From positions 1 through 33,175 of the forward strand of contig JAFGBF010000021.1 of assembly GCA_016933255.1 (NCBI GenBank): a stretch of 33,175 bases of DNA, written 5' to 3'. The number at the start of each line of letters is the position of its first letter. The stretch's first letter is position 1. Source of the DNA: Candidatus Krumholzibacteriota bacterium (lineage in GTDB: Bacteria > Krumholzibacteriota > Krumholzibacteriia > Krumholzibacteriales > Krumholzibacteriaceae). The notes under the pieces are model-generated. The model was given only the letters and a program-made list of their open reading frames with translations, was not told the DNA's origin and did not search any database. The translations under genes and the position numbers were made by a program. Positions 32,627 through 33,175 of the stretch are shown here, one piece after another.

Positions 32627-33175
32627 ATGGCTAAGAAAATGAATGCTATAGAAAAACTGATCGCCGAGCTCTGTCCTGAGGGAGTGGAGGTGAAGACGCT
32701 GGGAGAGATTTTACAAAGAACAAAGGGAACACCAATTACAGCAACAAAAATGAGAGAAATAAATAAAATAAGTGCTCCAATTAAAATTTTCGCTGGTGGT
32801 AAAACTGTTGCTTATGTCGATTATGGCGATATTCCTGAAAATGATGTGCATACAATAGAATCTGTTGTTGTAAAATCTCGTGGCATAATAGGATTTGAAT
32901 ATATTGATAAACCATTCAGCCATAAAAATGAATTTTGGTCTTACCACAGTGATAATGCCAATATCAATATTAAATATGTTTACTATTATTTAAAAAATAA
33001 AGAATCATATTTTCAATCAGTTGGTCAGAAAATGTCAAAGATGCCTCAATTGTCAATTCCAGATACTGATAAATACTCCATACCCATCCCACCCCTTGCC
33101 ATCCAACAAGAGATCGTGAAAATTCTGGATACCTTTACCACGCTGGAGGCGGAGCTGGAGGCGGAGCTGGAGGCG
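32627..33175 (+). CDS. hsdS: Type I specificity subunit, 5' part, cut by the window edge
   Basis: The frame runs 183 codons from ATG 32627, one base after the hsdM stop, to the window end without a stop. The opening EKLIAELCPEGVEVKTLGEI is the type IC HsdS start. A first target-recognition domain follows (residues about 30-155), clearly more AT-rich than the flanks, then PIPPLAIQQEIVKILDTFTTL, the conserved spacer helix. The last 34 bases are a 12-bp tandem repeat encoding Leu-Glu-Ala-Glu. The second recognition domain would be to the right. The protein sets the DNA sequence recognised by the methylase and restriction enzyme. Confidence 0.9.
   Translation, partial: MAKKMNAIEKLIAELCPEGVEVKTLGEILQRTKGTPITATKMREINKISAPIKIFAGGKTVAYVDYGDIPENDVHTIESVVVKSRGIIGFEYIDKPFSHKNEFWSYHSDNANINIKYVYYYLKNKESYFQSVGQKMSKMPQLSIPDTDKYSIPIPPLAIQQEIVKILDTFTTLEAELEAELEA
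33142..33175 (+). repeat. In-frame 12-bp tandem repeat in hsdS (central spacer)
   Basis: GCTGGAGGCGGA occurs at 33142-33153 and 33154-33165, and a third copy is cut by the window edge. Each copy adds Leu-Glu-Ala-Glu to the spacer helix, comparable to the TAEL repeats of EcoR124I/EcoDXXI, whose number sets the spacing between the two half-sites. Confidence 0.9.

Overview
The window looks like a chromosomal segment of an uncultured Gram-negative bacterium. Lipoproteins, a predicted outer-membrane barrel and periplasmic DUF4097 proteins imply two membranes. The gene mix (DUF4097 with an ECF sigma/anti-sigma pair, a DUF885 relative, ResB/CcsA cytochrome c maturation, a short CstA, a PP-loop/NFACT-R fusion) would fit one of the candidate phyla near the FCB group (Krumholzibacteriota, Eisenbacteria or Latescibacterota type). 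That is an inference from content only; no rRNA or marker gene fixes it. Start codons are often TTG or GTG behind good Shine-Dalgarno sequences.

Region 1 (1-8.9 kb): tRNA-Leu(GAG) cut by one base at the left edge, a DUF4446 membrane protein, a rhomboid protease, an exported amidohydrolase, a DUF4097 protein and a DUF885-like lipoprotein that seems to have lost its catalytic motif, then the System II cytochrome c assembly pair resB-ccsA.

Region 2 (8.9-18.5 kb): a plus-strand run with a peptide-type ABC substrate-binding lipoprotein, a membrane-anchored beta-CASP metallo-hydrolase, two permeases but no ATPase gene, a PP-loop tRNA-thiolation-like protein, then (after its own promoter) CstA and a PfkB kinase. 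A convergent YfcE-like phosphoesterase closes the block.

Region 3 (18.5-26.9 kb): a second DUF4097 protein, an ECF sigma/anti-sigma/YbjQ/MBL-hydrolase operon, and a minus-strand block: pgeF, a class I aminotransferase, an outer-membrane barrel and a compact PTS EIIA-like / CBS-pair / ArsB-NhaD-type transporter module.

Region 4 (26.9-33.2 kb): accessory DNA, visibly more AT-rich within its cassette genes. A gene-free stretch of about 690 bases with two long inverted repeats leads into a series of integron cassettes marked by attC sites at 27605-27733, 28860-28981, 29756-29839 and a degraded one at 30886-30992. No integrase is visible, so this is a CALIN-type array (cluster of attC sites lacking an integrase). 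The cassettes carry a TIR-domain protein, an unrecognised protein, and a two-gene unit of a beta-flower-like protein with a Tyr-Pro-Gly repeat tail plus a HEPN protein with an intact R-x4-H motif. A type IC restriction-modification locus (hsdM, truncated hsdS with in-frame 12-bp repeats) follows. TIR, HEPN and restriction genes together suggest an immunity island. The beta-flower/HEPN cassette, with a predicted leaderless promoter and a 35-bp palindrome in its repeat tail, is the best candidate for an undescribed system.
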